DNA of 64,000 bases from Limibacter armeniacum (GTDB lineage: Bacteria > Bacteroidota > Bacteroidia > Cytophagales > Flammeovirgaceae), in NCBI RefSeq assembly GCF_036880985.1, contig NZ_JBAJNO010000001.1:186001-250000 (forward strand). The letters are read 5' to 3'. Shown in pieces: positions 63,329-64,000 of this stretch (its first letter is position 1; each line of letters starts with the position of its first letter). The position numbers were made by a program, and so were the translations under genes. The notes beneath the pieces are model-generated. The model ran no database searches and had not been told where the DNA came from. It saw only the letters and a program-made list of their open reading frames with translations.

Positions 63329-64000
63329 ATGAAGAGAAAAGAAAAGGTCACTATCAAAGACATTGCGAAGGAATTGGGCATTACGCCTTCATCTGTTTCA
63401 AGAGCCTTGAATGGTGGAAGCAAGATATCGGACAAGACAAGGGAAGCGGTCATTAGGTTAGCAGATGAATGGGGATACCGTCCTAACTTGATTGCACAGA
63501 ACCTACAGAAGAGCCGTTCTGGTACTATTGGCGTGGTCATACCAGAATTCAATCACAACTTTTTCTCCATGATGCTACATGGTATTGAAGACAAGGCAAA
63601 GGAAATGGGATATCGGCTGCTAATAGAGAGTACAGGGCGTTCCTATGAGGTAGAAAAACAAGCTTGCTTTAAAATGGCTGCAGCAAAGGTGGATGGTCTG
63701 CTTATAGCCCTCTCACAGGATATGGAGGATTATGCTTACTTAAACGACATAACGGATGATGGTATACCCATCGTTCTGCTGGATCGCATCTGTGAAGATC
63801 TGGATGTGCCAGCAGTGATTACAGATGATTTTGCAGGGGCTTTTGAAGCTGTTCATTACCTACTGGAAGGGGGGCATGAGCAGGTGCTGCACCTTAAGGG
63901 AGAAGAAGGGATTTCAACGACTTTTAACCGCTATATGGGCTATGTAGAAGCCCATAAAAAGCATTCATTGGAGATCAACTCTGCTCTGATTATTCCTTAT
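63329..64000 (+). CDS. LacI-family transcriptional regulator (3' partial)
   Basis: The gene starts at 63329 (MKRKEKVTIKDIAKELG) and is open at the window end, giving 224 codons. It has the LacI helix-turn-helix (VTIKDIAKELGITPSSVSRA), hinge (NLIAQNLQKSRSGTIGVVIP) and the start of the periplasmic-binding-protein-like effector domain (FFSMMLHGIEDKAKEMGYRL, DGIPIVLLDRICED). It is divergent from the seven-gene L-galactose operon and probably controls it through the paired CAAACGT sites. The inducer may be L-galactose or a catabolite. Confidence 0.92.
   Translation, partial: MKRKEKVTIKDIAKELGITPSSVSRALNGGSKISDKTREAVIRLADEWGYRPNLIAQNLQKSRSGTIGVVIPEFNHNFFSMMLHGIEDKAKEMGYRLLIESTGRSYEVEKQACFKMAAAKVDGLLIALSQDMEDYAYLNDITDDGIPIVLLDRICEDLDVPAVITDDFAGAFEAVHYLLEGGHEQVLHLKGEEGISTTFNRYMGYVEAHKKHSLEINSALIIPY

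Overview
The window reads as a chromosomal agar/porphyran utilisation island of a marine Bacteroidota, probably order Cytophagales. That placement is an inference from four things: a SusC/SusD pair, several secreted enzymes ending in type IX secretion C-terminal domains, lipoprotein-anchored exo-glycosidases, and enzymes specific for red-algal galactans. No rRNA, tRNA, CRISPR array or complete insertion sequence was seen.

Layout. 1-7.8 kb: the end of a multidomain GH9 enzyme, a 942-residue secreted repeat protein and a bestrophin-type channel. 7.8-10.4 kb: a DUF1501/DUF1800 pair. 10.6-19.6 kb: a GH28-like protein and a four-gene block of Planctomycete-type cytochrome (PSCyt/DUF1549/DUF1553), DUF1501, NHL and DUF2231 proteins. 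19.8-31.6 kb (minus strand): a GH16 beta-agarase, a GH117 anhydro-galactosidase, a sugar transporter, a mutarotase, and enzymes expected to turn 3,6-anhydro-L-galactose into 2-keto-3-deoxygluconate (KDG), with a GH2 beta-galactosidase at the head. The KduD-like reductase in this set carries a frameshift. 32.1-32.5 kb: remnants of a decayed HxlR regulator/oxidoreductase pair. 32.6-38.1 kb (plus strand): an AraC regulator, then a ferredoxin reductase, a membrane di-iron oxygenase fused to a Rieske domain, a zinc alcohol dehydrogenase and an esterase. 38.5-51.3 kb (minus): two sulfatases, a BNR-propeller protein, a surface glycan-binding lipoprotein, SusD and SusC. 52-55.1 kb (plus): GH29 and a second GH16. 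55.3-63.2 kb (minus): a seven-gene L-galactose catabolic operon, divergent from a LacI-type regulator that runs off the window end.

How the parts fit. Agarase, sulfatases, GH2, GH29 and GH117 would release D-galactose, 6-O-methyl-D-galactose, 3,6-anhydro-L-galactose and L-galactose (or its 6-sulfate). The anhydro-galactose and L-galactose branches both converge on KDG. The oxygenase operon resembles the rhizopine demethylase MocD/MocE/MocF. I propose it removes the 6-O-methyl group of agar galactose, with the dehydrogenase and esterase handling the formaldehyde. This would be an alternative to the cytochrome P450 demethylase known from other marine Bacteroidota, and it is the most interesting candidate system here.

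A recurring upstream motif (core AGATTATTCCCCCTT in gene sense) precedes the PSCyt, GH2, BNR/sulfatase, SusC and GH29 units and suggests one shared regulator. The demethylase and L-galactose operons lack it and have their own AraC and LacI regulators. Two families of small hairpin/inverted-repeat elements lie between genes, and one copy is interrupted by another element.
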